Of a stretch of DNA of 64,000 nt, positions 30,461-41,671 are shown piece by piece; the stretch's first letter is position 1; each line of letters opens with the position of its first letter. The DNA comes from Prosthecodimorpha staleyi (GTDB lineage: Bacteria; Pseudomonadota; Alphaproteobacteria; Rhizobiales; Ancalomicrobiaceae): positions 186,001-250,000 of the forward strand of contig NZ_JAHHZF010000007.1 in assembly GCF_018729455.1 (NCBI RefSeq). The letters are read 5' to 3'. A program made the position numbers and the translations under genes. The notes below the pieces were generated by a model that saw nothing but the letters and a program-made list of their open reading frames with translations, was not told where the DNA came from and searched no databases.

Positions 30461-30929
30461 GCGACACCTCGTCTCACTCGCGGGTCGCTCGGACTATGGG
30501 GCGTCGCACCCGGCCGAGACAATGTCAGGTCGTGGCCAGCGTGCTGAAATTGGCGGCACGGCGACGCTTCAGTAAAACGCCGCGCACACCGCAGTCTGTC
30601 CCAAATGAGCCTCATTGAGGCCAAGATCATCCGTCAGGTCATGCCCCTGAAGCGGGCGCAGGTCTGATCGGACCTCGCTGTCGGATACTGCAGGGCATGA
30701 AACGAGGCCGACGGGCTGCCGCAAGACGATCGGCATCGTCCGGTCTCAACCTTCCGAACGCAAGCAGAATCACCGGAAATTCGATGCGGATGACGGATCA
30801 TCTGGATCGAAGCCGTCCGGCTCGCGTTTCATATCGGGGTGTCCCTGACGACAGCCCGGCGATCCGACAGCATCGACGACCATCCGTCGGTCCAGATCCG
30901 GTGTCCGGGCGAAGGAAATGAGGACAGGC
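30461..30929. other. Intergenic region, no gene seen
   Basis: About 470 bases with no supported gene on either strand and no strong hairpin. Composition is slightly less GC-rich than the genes. It separates two divergently transcribed hypothetical genes and may hold promoters for both. Confidence 0.4.
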
Positions 30930-31322
30930 ATGAACACACGATTCTTCGTCATGGCCGCGCTGGCGGGCGGCATCGCCCCGGCCGGCCCGGTTGCGGCCGG
31001 CGGCCGGCCCGCCAGCTACGACGGCACCTGGGCGGTCAGCCTGGTGACCGAAAGCGGATCCTGCGACCGCAGCTACCGGGCCAAGGTCGCGATCCGCGAC
31101 GGCCGCGTCCAACCGGCCGGCGGCAACGACGGTGCGGCGATTTCGGGCGGTGTCGGCGGCGATGGCCGCGTCGCGCTGGATATCCGCCAAAGTCTGGCGC
31201 GCGCCGATGCCTCGGGCCGGCTCAAGGGGCGGTCGGGTGCCGGTGTCTGGCGGGTCGCCATGATGGGCTGCAGCGGCAAATGGACGGCGTTCCGACAGAC
31301 CGCCGAAGCGCGCGCCAACTGA
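30930..31322 (+). CDS. Small exported protein of a conserved Hyphomicrobiales family, unknown function
   Basis: A 130-residue precursor with a signal peptide (about 1-24, MNTRFF to VAAGG). The mature part (YDGTWAVSLVTESGSCDRSYRAKVAIRDGRV, then G-rich turns and MGCSGKWTAFR) is predicted to be all beta, with two cysteines that probably form a disulfide. Similar proteins with the pattern DG-W-V-TE-GSCD-Y are widespread in Bradyrhizobium relatives. GAGGACAGG precedes ATG 30930; an earlier ATG at 30918 is less likely. Confidence 0.78.
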   Translation: MNTRFFVMAALAGGIAPAGPVAAGGRPASYDGTWAVSLVTESGSCDRSYRAKVAIRDGRVQPAGGNDGAAISGGVGGDGRVALDIRQSLARADASGRLKGRSGAGVWRVAMMGCSGKWTAFRQTAEARAN

Positions 31323-31456
31323 CCCGCGCGCCGCGCAGGCCTCCTCCGGAACGGAAGGCCTGCGCCGTCTCGTCATCGTTCGTCCGCCGATCGTGTGGCG
31401 TACCTCGCGACGCGGGCTCCGGGTGATGACCTGCGATGCGCCATGCCGACCAGCAG

Positions 31457-31705
31457 TCAGCCACAGACCCGGTGCTCGACCAGCATCCGCGCCACTGCGG
31501 CCCGCCATAGCAGGTCGGGCTGGGTCTCGCCGTGGCGCGCTTCGGAAACGATCCGCCGGGCCAGTTCCCGCCGGTCTACGATCGGTGCGAGCGCGGTGCC
31601 GGAGCGGCGGATATGCCGTTCCGCCTTGAGGAAAGCGATCTCGATGTCGGCGAGTTGCGCCGGCTCGAAGATGCCGTCACGGAGGCTGTCCTTGCAGCGT
31701 GCCAT
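31457..31705 (-). CDS. Hypothetical protein, small
   Basis: An 82-residue soluble, charged protein (MARCKDSLRDGIFEPAQLADIEIAFLKAERHI and onward) with no domain I recognise. GGGAG lies seven bases before the ATG at 31705; an upstream in-frame ATG at 31759 would add 18 residues but lacks a good ribosome-binding site. Codon use looks like real coding sequence. It stands alone on the minus strand. Confidence 0.58.
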   Translation of the reverse strand: MARCKDSLRDGIFEPAQLADIEIAFLKAERHIRRSGTALAPIVDRRELARRIVSEARHGETQPDLLWRAAVARMLVEHRVCG

Positions 31706-31986
31706 GATCCACTCCCGTTCGCGATCCTCCAAGAGTGCCACGTCGCGCCGCCAATGCAAGAAAACTTCTTCACGAAATTTAACGATTGTGGCGAAGGCAT
31801 TCGTGAATTCGTCCCTTCGCAGGCACGTCGTCGCCCGAATGCGCCACCGATTCTGACATCGACTTGCCCGCCGCCGGGTGAAAACGTCAGCCTTGCTGGC
31901 GCATCCCGACGATCATCGGGCCGCCGTCTGGCCGGGCCCAATCCCCGGTCTCCAGCCCCGGTCGGCATCCGCACCGCCCGCCGTCG

Positions 31987-32748
31987 TCATCGCCGCGCTT
32001 CGACCACGCCGAGGATCGGTCCGAGCGGGTAGGACGAATCCGACCGTCCCGCCGCCGGCCAATGCACCGCCGAGATGGTGCCGTCCAGGAACAGGGCCTC
32101 GGTCGCGCCGAAGCGGTCGCGGAACAGCTGCGCAAAGTCGTGGAAATTGATCGGCGTCTCGGCCTTGACCAGGACCACGCGCGTTCCGCCCAGCACGGCG
32201 ACGCCGTTGCGGATTTTACGGCTGTCGGAACCGACCCTGAAGGCCGGGTGCGGGGTGCCGCGCCGCAGCAGCATCGGCCCCGACTGGGTGGCGAATTGCG
32301 GCTTCAGTCCTGAGGCCAGGAACTGGCCGGTCTCGCTGATGCCGGCCCGGCCCCGGTCGATCCAGAACACGCCGTTCGGCTTCAGGTGGAAATTGCCGGG
32401 TCCGTCGGCGGTGCTGGCTGCCCGCATCGACCGGCCGTTCTCGACATGGAGCCCGACCGGCGAGAGATCGGCGTGATACATGCCGCCGTTGACGGCCAGG
32501 GCGAGGCGCAGGCCCTGCCGGTCGAGATCGTCTTCGAGGGATCGGAACGAGCCGTAGGGTCGGCCATCGGCGTCCGCCCAGTACAGGCGCAGGTCGTCGC
32601 GGGCGAGATCGACGGTGCAGACCGTCAGTCGTCCGGCATCCGCCGTCTCGGACCGGCAGCGGTCGTCGGCCGGGGCGGCCAGCGGCCGCGACAGCGCGAG
32701 CGTGGCGGTCAGGAGGGCGACGGCGAGGCGCAGGGCGGCCGGGATCAT
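31987..32748 (-). CDS. Exported phosphodiester glycosidase (NAGPA-like) family protein
   Basis: A 253-residue precursor with a signal peptide (about 1-24). The body has the signature of the phosphodiester glycosidase family related to the uncovering enzyme NAGPA (older name DUF2233): LAVNGGMYHADLSPVGLHVENG, HLKPNGVFWID, ATQSGPMLLRRG, RNGVAVLGG and ALFLDGTISAVHWP. Such proteins are exported hydrolases of glycan-phosphate bonds; the substrate is unknown. GGAAG precedes the ATG. Confidence 0.85.
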   Translation of the reverse strand: MIPAALRLAVALLTATLALSRPLAAPADDRCRSETADAGRLTVCTVDLARDDLRLYWADADGRPYGSFRSLEDDLDRQGLRLALAVNGGMYHADLSPVGLHVENGRSMRAASTADGPGNFHLKPNGVFWIDRGRAGISETGQFLASGLKPQFATQSGPMLLRRGTPHPAFRVGSDSRKIRNGVAVLGGTRVVLVKAETPINFHDFAQLFRDRFGATEALFLDGTISAVHWPAAGRSDSSYPLGPILGVVEARR

Positions 32749-32836
32749 GCCATGTCTTCCGTTTACCCCCAGCCGATAGGGAAGCGGCCGAGATGGACGG
32801 AATTGCGGCCGCACGGAAACTGCCGCTCATGCACGA

Positions 32837-32862
32837 AAGCCCCGGGATCGCTCCCGGGGCTT
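32837..32862 (-). terminator. Rho-independent terminator after acs
   Basis: A perfect 11-bp stem (AAGCCCCGGGA / TCCCGGGGCTT) with a 4-base loop, read on the minus strand with TTT at the end of the stem. It lies 28 bases past the acs stop. Confidence 0.88.
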
Positions 32863-32890
32863 CGGTCGTTCAAGCCATGATGTGGGCCGG

Positions 32891-34837
<1,947 letters not shown>

Positions 34838-35060
34838 AAGCCACCTCCCAAGAAGATTTTTCACGGACGGCGACCGTAGCCGATCCCGTCATGGCCGTCC
34901 GATTGCTCGGTTTCGGCCGGCATTATGGGCATTTGGGCCGGCCAGTCCATAAGCGCGCGTTGCAGACTTTGGTCGCGCTACGAAGGATCGAGGCTTGGAA
35001 TGTCAGGGAAATCCAGCCCCGATTGGATGGTGCGGCAGGCCTTGCGGGCTTCTACGGACC

Positions 35061-35087
35061 GGCGTGACGGGCGCAAACCGTCACGCC
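35061..35087. repeat. Perfect hairpin between the GGCT-like gene and acs
   Basis: GGCGTGACGG and CCGTCACGCC form a perfect 10-bp stem around a 7-base loop. It lies 40 bases past the end of the GGCT-like gene but has no T-run, so it is terminator-like or a structured RNA element upstream of acs. Confidence 0.65.
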
Positions 35088-35126
35088 GAGGCCGGCTTTG
35101 CCCTCCGGGGCCGGTCCGGCCGCCGC

Positions 35127-35648
35127 TCAGCCGGTGCGGCGGTTGGCGCCAAGCCGGGCGGCGGCCCGCGCATAGACGTCCGGCCACAGCTCGGCCGAGG
35201 CCTCATGGGGGACGCGGCCGAAGTGATCCATGACGAGTTCGGCGGCGGCGAGCGCGAACGGCTTGGCGGTCGCCTGCCAGCGCTCCAGCGACCAGGTCTC
35301 CTCGGTCGCGGCCAGAAGCCCGGTCGATTCGAAGAAGCGCGCCCGGACAGACCCGGCGGCCGTCACGACCTCGGTTTCGGCGAGGCGGTAGTCGGTGGTC
35401 TCATAGAAGGCGATGCGCGCGATCACGGTCGGGTCGGGGAGATCGACCAACAGTCCGCCGGCCCTGTGACCGAGTTCGGCGGCGAGGACCGGATAGGCCT
35501 CGCCGTCGGCCCGTCGCGCCCGGTGGCCGGCCATCGCCGCCGGCCGGGTCGCGAAATCCGCGAAGGGCCGGCCCGCGACCAGCGCAAACAGGTCCGCGTC
35601 GCGCAGCGAGCCGAAGAAGAACAGCGGCAGGGACTCGGTTACGATCAT
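35127..35648 (-). CDS. Gamma-glutamylcyclotransferase (AIG2-like) family protein
   Basis: A 173-residue protein with the GGCT fold signature near its start, LFFFGSLRDADLFALVAGR, where the family has YGSL and a nearby variable pocket, plus AYPVLAAE and IARIAFYETTDY. Family members cleave or rearrange gamma-glutamyl groups, but many AIG2-like members have no proven substrate. ATG 35648 is chosen over 35723 because the homology begins at MIVTESLPLFFFG. It is alone on the minus strand. Confidence 0.82.
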   Translation of the reverse strand: MIVTESLPLFFFGSLRDADLFALVAGRPFADFATRPAAMAGHRARRADGEAYPVLAAELGHRAGGLLVDLPDPTVIARIAFYETTDYRLAETEVVTAAGSVRARFFESTGLLAATEETWSLERWQATAKPFALAAAELVMDHFGRVPHEASAELWPDVYARAAARLGANRRTG

Positions 35649-35802
35649 GGGCGGGGCTCCCCTCGACCCGTCCGCCGGGCCCCTCTCTTCGCAAGCGCGC
35701 AGTATCGCGTCGCGGGCCGGCATGGCAAGGGTGCGACAGGGCGCCGTTACCCTTTGTTAGCATCTGCGGCGCAGCCTCGGAGGACCGAACCGGAGATCCG
35801 AA

Positions 35803-36042
35803 ATGCCCGAGGCCCGCCCGCTCGCCGCTACCGCCGCACCGTCGCGCCGGGTCGCCCTGATCGGGCTCACCGCCGGCCTTCTGGGCACCGTGTCGCTGAT
35901 CCTCGCCCTGCCGGCGATCGCCGGACAGCCCGGGGCTTCGATGTCCGCCCCGCTGGTCTTAATGAGCGCGGCCTTCGTCGGCGTCATCCTGGCGGCAGTG
36001 GACGCGGCCCGCTCGCCCGCCGACAGCGCCGCAAGACGCTGA
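35803..36042 (+). CDS. Small two-span membrane protein, unknown
   Basis: A 79-residue protein with two hydrophobic segments (about residues 17-41 and 47-67) and a short charged tail, so a helical hairpin in the membrane. No family recognised. GGAG lies eight bases before the ATG. A VOC-family gene follows after 110 bases on the same strand. Confidence 0.6.
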   Translation: MPEARPLAATAAPSRRVALIGLTAGLLGTVSLILALPAIAGQPGASMSAPLVLMSAAFVGVILAAVDAARSPADSAARR

Positions 36043-36152
36043 TCGCCATCGTCGTGTCATGATCCCCGCCATGCTGCCGCGTGGGGGGTACCGAACGGAC
36101 GGCCTTCGGCCGGAGCGCAGGCTCCGCTGCCGACCCACCGCGAAGGGATGAC

Positions 36153-36575
36153 ATGGACACGCACGGCAGTTTCGTCTGGAACGAGCTCAACACCCGCGAC
36201 CCCGAGCGCGCGAAGGCCTTCTATGCCGCGCTGCTTGGCTGGGCCTTCGAACCGATGGCCATGCCGGAGGGGACCTACTGGCTGGCCAAGGTCGACGGCC
36301 GGCCGGTCGCCGGCATCTTCACCATGAACGGCGCCGAATTCGACGGCATCCCGGAACACTGGTTCCCGTATCTGTCGGTCTCCGACATCGATGCTGCCGC
36401 GGCAGCGGTCCCGACCGCCGCCGGACAGGTGCTTCGCGCCCCATGGGATGTGCCGGGCGTCGGTCGGATCGCCATCCTGCGCGACGTGAATGGGGCTGCC
36501 TTCGGGGCGATGACGCCGGTGCCGATGCCCGAGCCTTCAGATGCCAGCGGGCTGTCAGGCGCCGGCGAGGCGTGA
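36153..36575 (+). CDS. VOC (glyoxalase/bleomycin resistance) family protein
   Basis: A 140-residue protein of the vicinal oxygen chelate superfamily: FVWNELNTRDPERAKAFYAALLGWAFEPM at the start, WLAKVDGRPVAGIFTM, WFPYLSVSDIDAAAAAV and IAILRDVNGAAFGAM near the end. The spacing fits one two-repeat VOC unit, possibly metal binding; the substrate is unknown. Its last 21 bases overlap the end of the convergent cyclodeaminase-like gene. Confidence 0.87.
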   Translation: MDTHGSFVWNELNTRDPERAKAFYAALLGWAFEPMAMPEGTYWLAKVDGRPVAGIFTMNGAEFDGIPEHWFPYLSVSDIDAAAAAVPTAAGQVLRAPWDVPGVGRIAILRDVNGAAFGAMTPVPMPEPSDASGLSGAGEA

Positions 36576-37520
36576 CCAGACCAGCCGTGCCGCGGCGAGA
36601 TCTTCGAGCGCGGTCCCGACCGACTTGAACAGCGTGATCTCGTCGGCGCCGCGGCGTCCCGGATCGGTGCCACGGCAGAGATCGAACAGATCCGCGACCA
36701 CATCCGACGGCGCGATCACGCCGTCGGCGATCGGGCGCACGATATCGCCGGCCTCCTTGAGGGCGCCGCCGCGCGTGTCGACGAAGACGCGCGCCCGGCG
36801 GACGGCCTCGTCGTCGCTCTCGCGCATGGCCGGCGTGAAGGCGCCGACCAGGTCGACATGGCAGCCCGGCTTCAGCCAGGCGCCGCGCACGACCGGCTCG
36901 GACGACAGCGTGGCGGCGGAGACAATATCGGCCTCGGCCACGGCACCGGCGAGGTCGGTGACTGCGGTCACGCGGTAGGGCCGGCCGGCAAGGCTTGCGG
37001 CCAGCGCGACGGCCTTTTCGGGCCGATGGTTCCAGACCGCGACCTCGCGGATCGGCCGCACGCTGGCATGGGCCTCGATCAGATGCGGGGCCAGCGCGCC
37101 GGCGCCGACCATGACCAGCCGTGCGGCATCCGGCCGGGCGAGCTTGCGGGCCGCCAACGCCGAGGCGGCGGCGGTCCGGCGCAGCGTCAGCCGCGTGCCG
37201 TCCATCATGGCGACGGGCTCGCCGGTCACCCCGGACATCAGCAGGTAGCTGCCGACCACGCTGGCCCTGCCGCGCGCCGCGTTGCCGGGCACCACATTGA
37301 CGATCTTGATGCCGATCATCGGATCACCGTCGAAGCCGGCCGATACATCGTCCCAGGCCGGCATGAGCAACAGCATGGCGTCGGGTTCGCCGGCGCGGAC
37401 GACCGGATGGTGATGGCGGACCGGCGTCACCACATGGCCGCGGAAGGCGGCCTCCAGGGCATCGACCAGATCGGGATAGACCAGCAGGCGGCCGACTTCC
37501 TCGGCCTCGACGACACGCAT
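36555..37520 (-). CDS. Ornithine cyclodeaminase / mu-crystallin family protein
   Basis: A 321-residue NAD(P)-dependent family member. Signatures are GIKIVNVVPGN, LTLRRTAAASALAARKLARPDA, the Rossmann motif MVGAGALAPHLIEA and CHVDLVGAFTPAMRESD. The family includes ornithine cyclodeaminase, alanine dehydrogenase and ketimine reductases, which cannot be told apart here. The start at 37520 reads MRVVEAEEV. It is convergent with the VOC gene, with a 21-base tail overlap. Confidence 0.9.
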   Translation of the reverse strand: MRVVEAEEVGRLLVYPDLVDALEAAFRGHVVTPVRHHHPVVRAGEPDAMLLLMPAWDDVSAGFDGDPMIGIKIVNVVPGNAARGRASVVGSYLLMSGVTGEPVAMMDGTRLTLRRTAAASALAARKLARPDAARLVMVGAGALAPHLIEAHASVRPIREVAVWNHRPEKAVALAASLAGRPYRVTAVTDLAGAVAEADIVSAATLSSEPVVRGAWLKPGCHVDLVGAFTPAMRESDDEAVRRARVFVDTRGGALKEAGDIVRPIADGVIAPSDVVADLFDLCRGTDPGRRGADEITLFKSVGTALEDLAAARLVWSRLAGA

Positions 37521-37670
37521 GGGAACCTCTGACCAGCAGTGGAAAACGGCGACGCCATCCGGCCGGACGGTCGGATGGCGCCTTCAGAACGGAGTCAGCA
37601 AGGCCGGCGGGACCGGCCCGGCGAGGCGGGCAGGGCGGTGCGTCCGGCCGGCCGGCGCCCCGATCGTGTC

Positions 37671-38024
37671 TCACGCCGCGCGGCGGCCGGGACCGGACAG
37701 CGCCAGGGCGGCGCGGCGCGCCTCGCGGTCGCGCTCCACGGACGCCTCGCGTTCGCCCAACAGGCGCTCGGTCTCGGCGCGCAAGCGGCGCTCGGACCGG
37801 CGATGGCGACCCTGATTGAGCCAGACCGCGACGCCGCCGATGACCACGCCGATCATCAGCACGGCGAAGAAGATCAGATAGAGCGGCAGTTCGACCGAAA
37901 GCGCCGGCGCCTCGGGGCGGAACGGATCGAGCGAGAGCTTGACCGGCGCGCGATTGGCCACCGCCAGCGCGACCAGAACGATGCCGACCGGCACCCCGAC
38001 GAGCCACCACAGAATTCGCGACAT
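37671..38024 (-). CDS. lapA: LapA/DUF1049 family membrane protein
   Basis: A 117-residue inner-membrane protein with two spans (about residues 5-25 and 48-70) and a charged, coiled tail (RRSERRLRAETERLLGEREASVERDREARR), the plan of LapA. In E. coli LapA works with LapB to tune LPS synthesis; alphaproteobacterial members are less studied. It follows ihfB by 195 bases on the same strand, the usual place for this gene in Hyphomicrobiales. Confidence 0.85.
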   Translation of the reverse strand: MSRILWWLVGVPVGIVLVALAVANRAPVKLSLDPFRPEAPALSVELPLYLIFFAVLMIGVVIGGVAVWLNQGRHRRSERRLRAETERLLGEREASVERDREARRAALALSGPGRRAA

Positions 38025-38219
38025 TCACGTCTCCCCGGGGTCCGGACCGGCGGCCGTAGCGCCGCGGACCCTCTTTAACGCCCGGTTCACCATCCGGCCA
38101 ATTGGCCGGTCCCCGGTCAGATCGGACCCCCCGGCCCGCAGCTCCGACGACCGGAGCCGAGGCTCCCGGTCGCGGCGGCCTCTTTCGAAACGATGCCGAT
38201 TCGCGGATGAGCGGACCGC

Positions 38220-38516
38220 TCAGTCGCCGAGATCGACACCGCCATTGAGACGCTCGCGCATCTCCTTGCCGGTCTTGAAGAAGGGCACGTATTTCTCGGT
38301 CACCGCGACCTTCTGGCCGGTGCGCGGATTGCGGCCGGTGCGCGAGGGGCGATTCTTGACCGAAAAGGCGCCGAAACCGCGCAGTTCGACCCGATCCCCG
38401 CGCATCAGCGCGTGACCGACCTCGTCCAGGACGGCGTTGACGATGTGCTCGACATCGCGCTGATAGAGATGCGGGTTGCGTTCGGCGAGGCGCTGCACCA
38501 GTTCGGACTTGATCAT
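38220..38516 (-). CDS. ihfB: Integration host factor subunit beta
   Basis: DNA-bending HU/IHF family protein that pairs with IHF-alpha. The 98-residue protein has the family signature [22 protein letters not shown] with the beta-arm proline that intercalates DNA. ATG 38516 ([10 protein letters not shown]) is the family start. It lies 23 bases downstream of sppA and belongs to the rpsA-sppA-ihfB-lapA order. Confidence 0.97.
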   Translation of the reverse strand: MIKSELVQRLAERNPHLYQRDVEHIVNAVLDEVGHALMRGDRVELRGFGAFSVKNRPSRTGRNPRTGQKVAVTEKYVPFFKTGKEMRERLNGGVDLGD

Positions 38517-38539
38517 CGATCCATCCCCCCGGGATTTCC

Positions 38540-39505
38540 TCAATTTTTCAAGCCTTCAGGGTGCCAAACGGAGGTCAGACCGTCAAGCGCGGCGCCGCCG
38601 CGTACGGCATCTTCCATGCCGAGCCCTGAGAGCACGCCGCGGGTCGCGGCGGCGACGGCCGATTGCGCCAGATCCCAGCCGAATTTGTCGTCGCGCGGCT
38701 TCCAGTCCCGGACGGGAAGATCCTTGTCGACGCCCTTGGCCGTCTCCAGCCAGCGCCGGGCGGCTTCCGGGCCGCCGAGCTCGTCGACCAGCTTGGCGTC
38801 GAGCGCCTGCGCACCGGTGAAGACGCGGCCGTCGGCCAGTCGCTTGGCCTCGTCCGGTCCCAGGCTGCGGCGCTCGGCGACGAGGCCGACGAACCAGCCG
38901 TAGCTGTCCTGGATCATGCGGTCGACTGCGGCGCGCGCCTCGGGGCTGACCGGCTTGAACGGGGTCGGTTCGGCCTTGAGCGGGGAGGACTTCACCTCCT
39001 CGAACTTGACCCCGACCTTGGCGAGCAGCTCCGACACGTCGGCCCATTGGGCGATCACGCCGATCGAACCGGTCAGGGCGCTGCGCCGGACGATGATGCG
39101 GTCGGTACCAAGCGCGGCCATATAGGCGGCCGAGGCCGCGAGGCTGTCGACATGGGCGACGGTCGGTTTCTTCTTGGCCAGGTCGCGCAGGCCTTCGTAG
39201 AGCGCCTCGCCGCCCGAGGTGGCGCCGCCCGGCGAATTGATCTCGACGATCACGCCCTTGACCGAGCTCGACTTGCCGATCCGCTCCAGCATCTCCTGGA
39301 ACTTGCGGTCCGGCCGGATAAAGCCCGAAATCGAGATCCGCGCGACATGCGGGGTCGACTGCTGGGCGAAATTCTTGATCGTGCCGGCCTCGGTCAGGCC
39401 GACGACCAGCGCGGCACCGGCGGCCAGAAAGGCCGCGATGCGCCAGAATCCGATCTTCCGCTTCAGGCGGCGGCGGTCGAGGACAACGTCCGGATCGAGA
39501 TGCAT
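38540..39505 (-). CDS. sppA: Signal peptide peptidase SppA (single-domain form)
   Basis: Membrane-bound Ser/Lys protease that degrades cleaved signal peptides. The 321-residue protein has one N-terminal span (about residues 22-42), the S49 core [28 protein letters not shown], the nucleophile motif TGSIGVI and the lysine-bearing segment [20 protein letters not shown] precedes ATG 39505; an ATG at 39565 would give a longer N-terminus but lies behind the ribosome-binding site. It sits between rpsA and ihfB. Confidence 0.95.
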   Translation of the reverse strand: MHLDPDVVLDRRRLKRKIGFWRIAAFLAAGAALVVGLTEAGTIKNFAQQSTPHVARISISGFIRPDRKFQEMLERIGKSSSVKGVIVEINSPGGATSGGEALYEGLRDLAKKKPTVAHVDSLAASAAYMAALGTDRIIVRRSALTGSIGVIAQWADVSELLAKVGVKFEEVKSSPLKAEPTPFKPVSPEARAAVDRMIQDSYGWFVGLVAERRSLGPDEAKRLADGRVFTGAQALDAKLVDELGGPEAARRWLETAKGVDKDLPVRDWKPRDDKFGWDLAQSAVAAATRGVLSGLGMEDAVRGGAALDGLTSVWHPEGLKN

Positions 39506-39584
39506 GGGCGGTCTCCTTGGGTGGCCAGGGGTACCAGCCCGTATCAAGGGCGGCAAGACCCGCATCGCATCGCCTGAATGCAGA

Positions 39585-39614
39585 AGACCCGCGCCGGTCG
39601 CCCGGCGCGGGTCT
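39585..39614 (-). terminator. Hairpin terminator after rpsA
   Basis: A perfect 13-bp stem (AGACCCGCGCCGG / CCGGCGCGGGTCT) with a 4-base loop, 48 bases past the rpsA stop. The T-run is poor (TTCTGC), but the stem is strong. It would separate rpsA from sppA. Confidence 0.8.
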
Positions 39615-39661
39615 GAAGAGCGGTCCGTGTCGGCACCGCCTTAGCGGTGCCGGATCGGAGA

Positions 39662-41356
39662 CTAGCGGTCGTCCTGGCGCGCCTTGAGGGCGGCGCCGAG
39701 GATGTCGCCGAGCGAGGCGCCCGATTCGGACGAGCCGAACTGCGCGATCGCTTCCTTCTCTTCGGCCACTTCGAGGGCCTTGATCGACACCTGGACCTTG
39801 CGGGTCTTGCGGTCGAACTGGACCACGCGCGCATCGACGCGCTCGCCGGCGGCGAAGCGGTCGGGGCGCTGCTCGGCGCGGTCACGGCTGAGCTCGGAGC
39901 GCTTGATGAAGGTGGTGAACTCGGTATCGACGATCTTCACCTCGATGCCCGAATCCTTCACGTCGGTCACTTCGCAGGTGACGATCGCGCCGCGGCGCAG
40001 ATCGCCCGCCTTCTCGAAGGGGTCGCCGGCAAGCTGCTTGACGCCAAGGGAGATGCGCTCCTTCTCGACATCGACATCGAGCACCACCGCCTTGATCTTG
40101 TCGCTGCGGCGGAATTCCTCGATGACCTGCTCGCCCGGACGGTTCCAGTCGAGATCCGACAGGTGAACCATGCCGTCCACGTCGCCATCCAGGCCGACGA
40201 ACAGACCGAACTCGGTCTTGTTCTTGACCTCGCCCTCGACGACGGTCCCGATCGGGTACTTGTCGACGAAGACTTCCCACGGATTGGCCAGGGTCTGCTT
40301 GAGGCCGAGGGAGATGCGGCGCTTGACCGGATCGACCTCGAGCACCATGACCTCGACCTCCTGGGAGGTGGAGACGATCTTGCCCGGATGGACGTTCTTC
40401 TTGGTCCACGACATCTCGGAGACGTGGATCAGGCCTTCGATGCCCGGCTCCAGTTCGACGAAGGCGCCGTAGTCGGTGATGTTGGTCACGCGGCCGGAGA
40501 ACTTCGTGCCGACCGGATACTTGGCGGCGATGCCATCCCACGGATCCGCTTCGAGCTGCTTCATGCCGAGCGAGATGCGGTGGGTTTCCGGGTTGACGCG
40601 AATAATCTGGACCCGGACGGTCTGGCCGATCGAGAGGACCTCGCTCGGATGATTGATGCGGCGCCACGCGATGTCGGTGACATGCAGCAGGCCGTCGATG
40701 CCGCCGAGGTCGACGAACGCACCGTAGTCGGTGATGTTCTTGACCACGCCGTCGACGATCTGGCCTTCCTGCAGGCTCTGGACCAGCTCGGAACGCTGTT
40801 CGGCGCGGGTCTCTTCCAGGACGGTCCGGCGCGACACGACGATGTTGCCGCGGCGCTTGTCCATCTTGAGGATCTGGAAGGGCTGGTTGATGTGCATCAG
40901 CGGGCCGACGTCGCGGACCGGACGGATGTCCACCTGGGAGCGCGGCAGGAACGCCACGGCGCCGTCGAGGTCGACCGTGAAGCCGCCCTTGACCTGGTTG
41001 AAGATCACGCCGGTGACCTTCTCGTTCTTGTTGAAGGCCTCCTCGAGGCGCAGCCAGCTCTCTTCGCGGCGCGCCTTCTCGCGGCTGATGACCGCTTCGC
41101 CGAGCGCGTTCTCGACGCGGTCAAGATAGACCTCGACGATGTCGCCGACCTTGATCTGGCCGTCACGCGCCTGGACGCCGAATTCCTTCAGCGGCACGCG
41201 ACCTTCGACCTTCAGGCCGACGTCGATGACCGCCAGATCCTTCTCGATGCCGACCACGGTGCCCTTGACGACGGTGCCTTCGAACAGCTCGCCGCCGGTA
41301 TAGGACTCTTCGAGAAGGGCCGCGAAATCCTCGCGGGAGGGGTTGAGTTGAGACAT
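39662..41356 (-). CDS. rpsA: 30S ribosomal protein S1
   Basis: mRNA-binding ribosomal protein of 564 residues with six S1 domains; repeats are visible as GTVVGIEKDLAVIDVGLKVEG, GVVKNITDYGAFVDLGGIDGLLHVTDI, GRVTNITDYGAFVELEPGIEGLIHVSEM and GEVKNKTEFGLFVGLDGDVDGMVHLSDL. AGGAG lies before ATG 41356. In most alphaproteobacteria cmk is directly upstream; here about 5.5 kb separates them. A candidate promoter 288 bases upstream gives rpsA a long 5' leader. Confidence 0.98.
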   Translation of the reverse strand: MSQLNPSREDFAALLEESYTGGELFEGTVVKGTVVGIEKDLAVIDVGLKVEGRVPLKEFGVQARDGQIKVGDIVEVYLDRVENALGEAVISREKARREESWLRLEEAFNKNEKVTGVIFNQVKGGFTVDLDGAVAFLPRSQVDIRPVRDVGPLMHINQPFQILKMDKRRGNIVVSRRTVLEETRAEQRSELVQSLQEGQIVDGVVKNITDYGAFVDLGGIDGLLHVTDIAWRRINHPSEVLSIGQTVRVQIIRVNPETHRISLGMKQLEADPWDGIAAKYPVGTKFSGRVTNITDYGAFVELEPGIEGLIHVSEMSWTKKNVHPGKIVSTSQEVEVMVLEVDPVKRRISLGLKQTLANPWEVFVDKYPIGTVVEGEVKNKTEFGLFVGLDGDVDGMVHLSDLDWNRPGEQVIEEFRRSDKIKAVVLDVDVEKERISLGVKQLAGDPFEKAGDLRRGAIVTCEVTDVKDSGIEVKIVDTEFTTFIKRSELSRDRAEQRPDRFAAGERVDARVVQFDRKTRKVQVSIKALEVAEEKEAIAQFGSSESGASLGDILGAALKARQDDR

Positions 41357-41643
41357 TAACGCTCCTGGTGCCGCCGTCACGGCCATGTGCGCCGGCTCGG
41401 GTTCGAAGTTGCGGGGCGGTCCCGAAGCCGCCCGGCTCCCCGCGACGGGCGGAGGAGCGCCGACAGGTACACCCGTCGGGCCGGCGCCGGCGAGCGGCGG
41501 ATCGAGACCGTATTCCAGTGTGGTCCGGCACCAAGACGGACGGATCGGCAGGGTTCGAACCCCCGTCCCGCCCACGCACTGTCCTGCCCTCGGCAGGCGC
41601 CGGCCCGCGACAACGGACCGGCTCGCTCGGAAAACGTGGGCTG
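41357..41643 (-). other. Long 5' leader of rpsA
   Basis: These 287 bases lie between the candidate rpsA promoter and its start codon. No reading frame is convincing. They hold GC-rich inverted repeats and a perfect GGGTTCGAACCC palindrome (41550-41561) that looks like a tRNA T-arm. E. coli S1 represses its own translation, so a structured leader could serve the same end, but I know of no described motif matching this. Confidence 0.45.
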
Positions 41644-41671
41644 CTATAGCCCTTTCGGCCGGTCTCGGCAA
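41644..41671 (-). promoter_or_regulatory. Candidate sigma-70 promoter for rpsA
   Basis: On the minus strand TTGCCG and CTATAG are separated by 16 bases. Both boxes resemble alphaproteobacterial housekeeping promoters. It would start rpsA transcription about 280 bases before the ATG, independent of cmk. Confidence 0.6.

Noticed and set aside
30697-30921. Short plus-strand open frame in the 30.5-30.9 kb gap
   Set aside because: No ribosome-binding site, no similarity that I can see, and irregular codon use.
38075-38089. Partial CtrA box between ihfB and lapA (TTAA-N7-TTCA)
   Set aside because: The second half-site is imperfect, and one such match is expected by chance in this much sequence.
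41496-41572. Possible tRNA upstream of rpsA
   Set aside because: GGGTTCGAACCC looks like a T-arm and a GGCGG/CCGCC acceptor can be drawn, but there is no D-arm or anticodon arm, and the T-stem pairs poorly on both strands.
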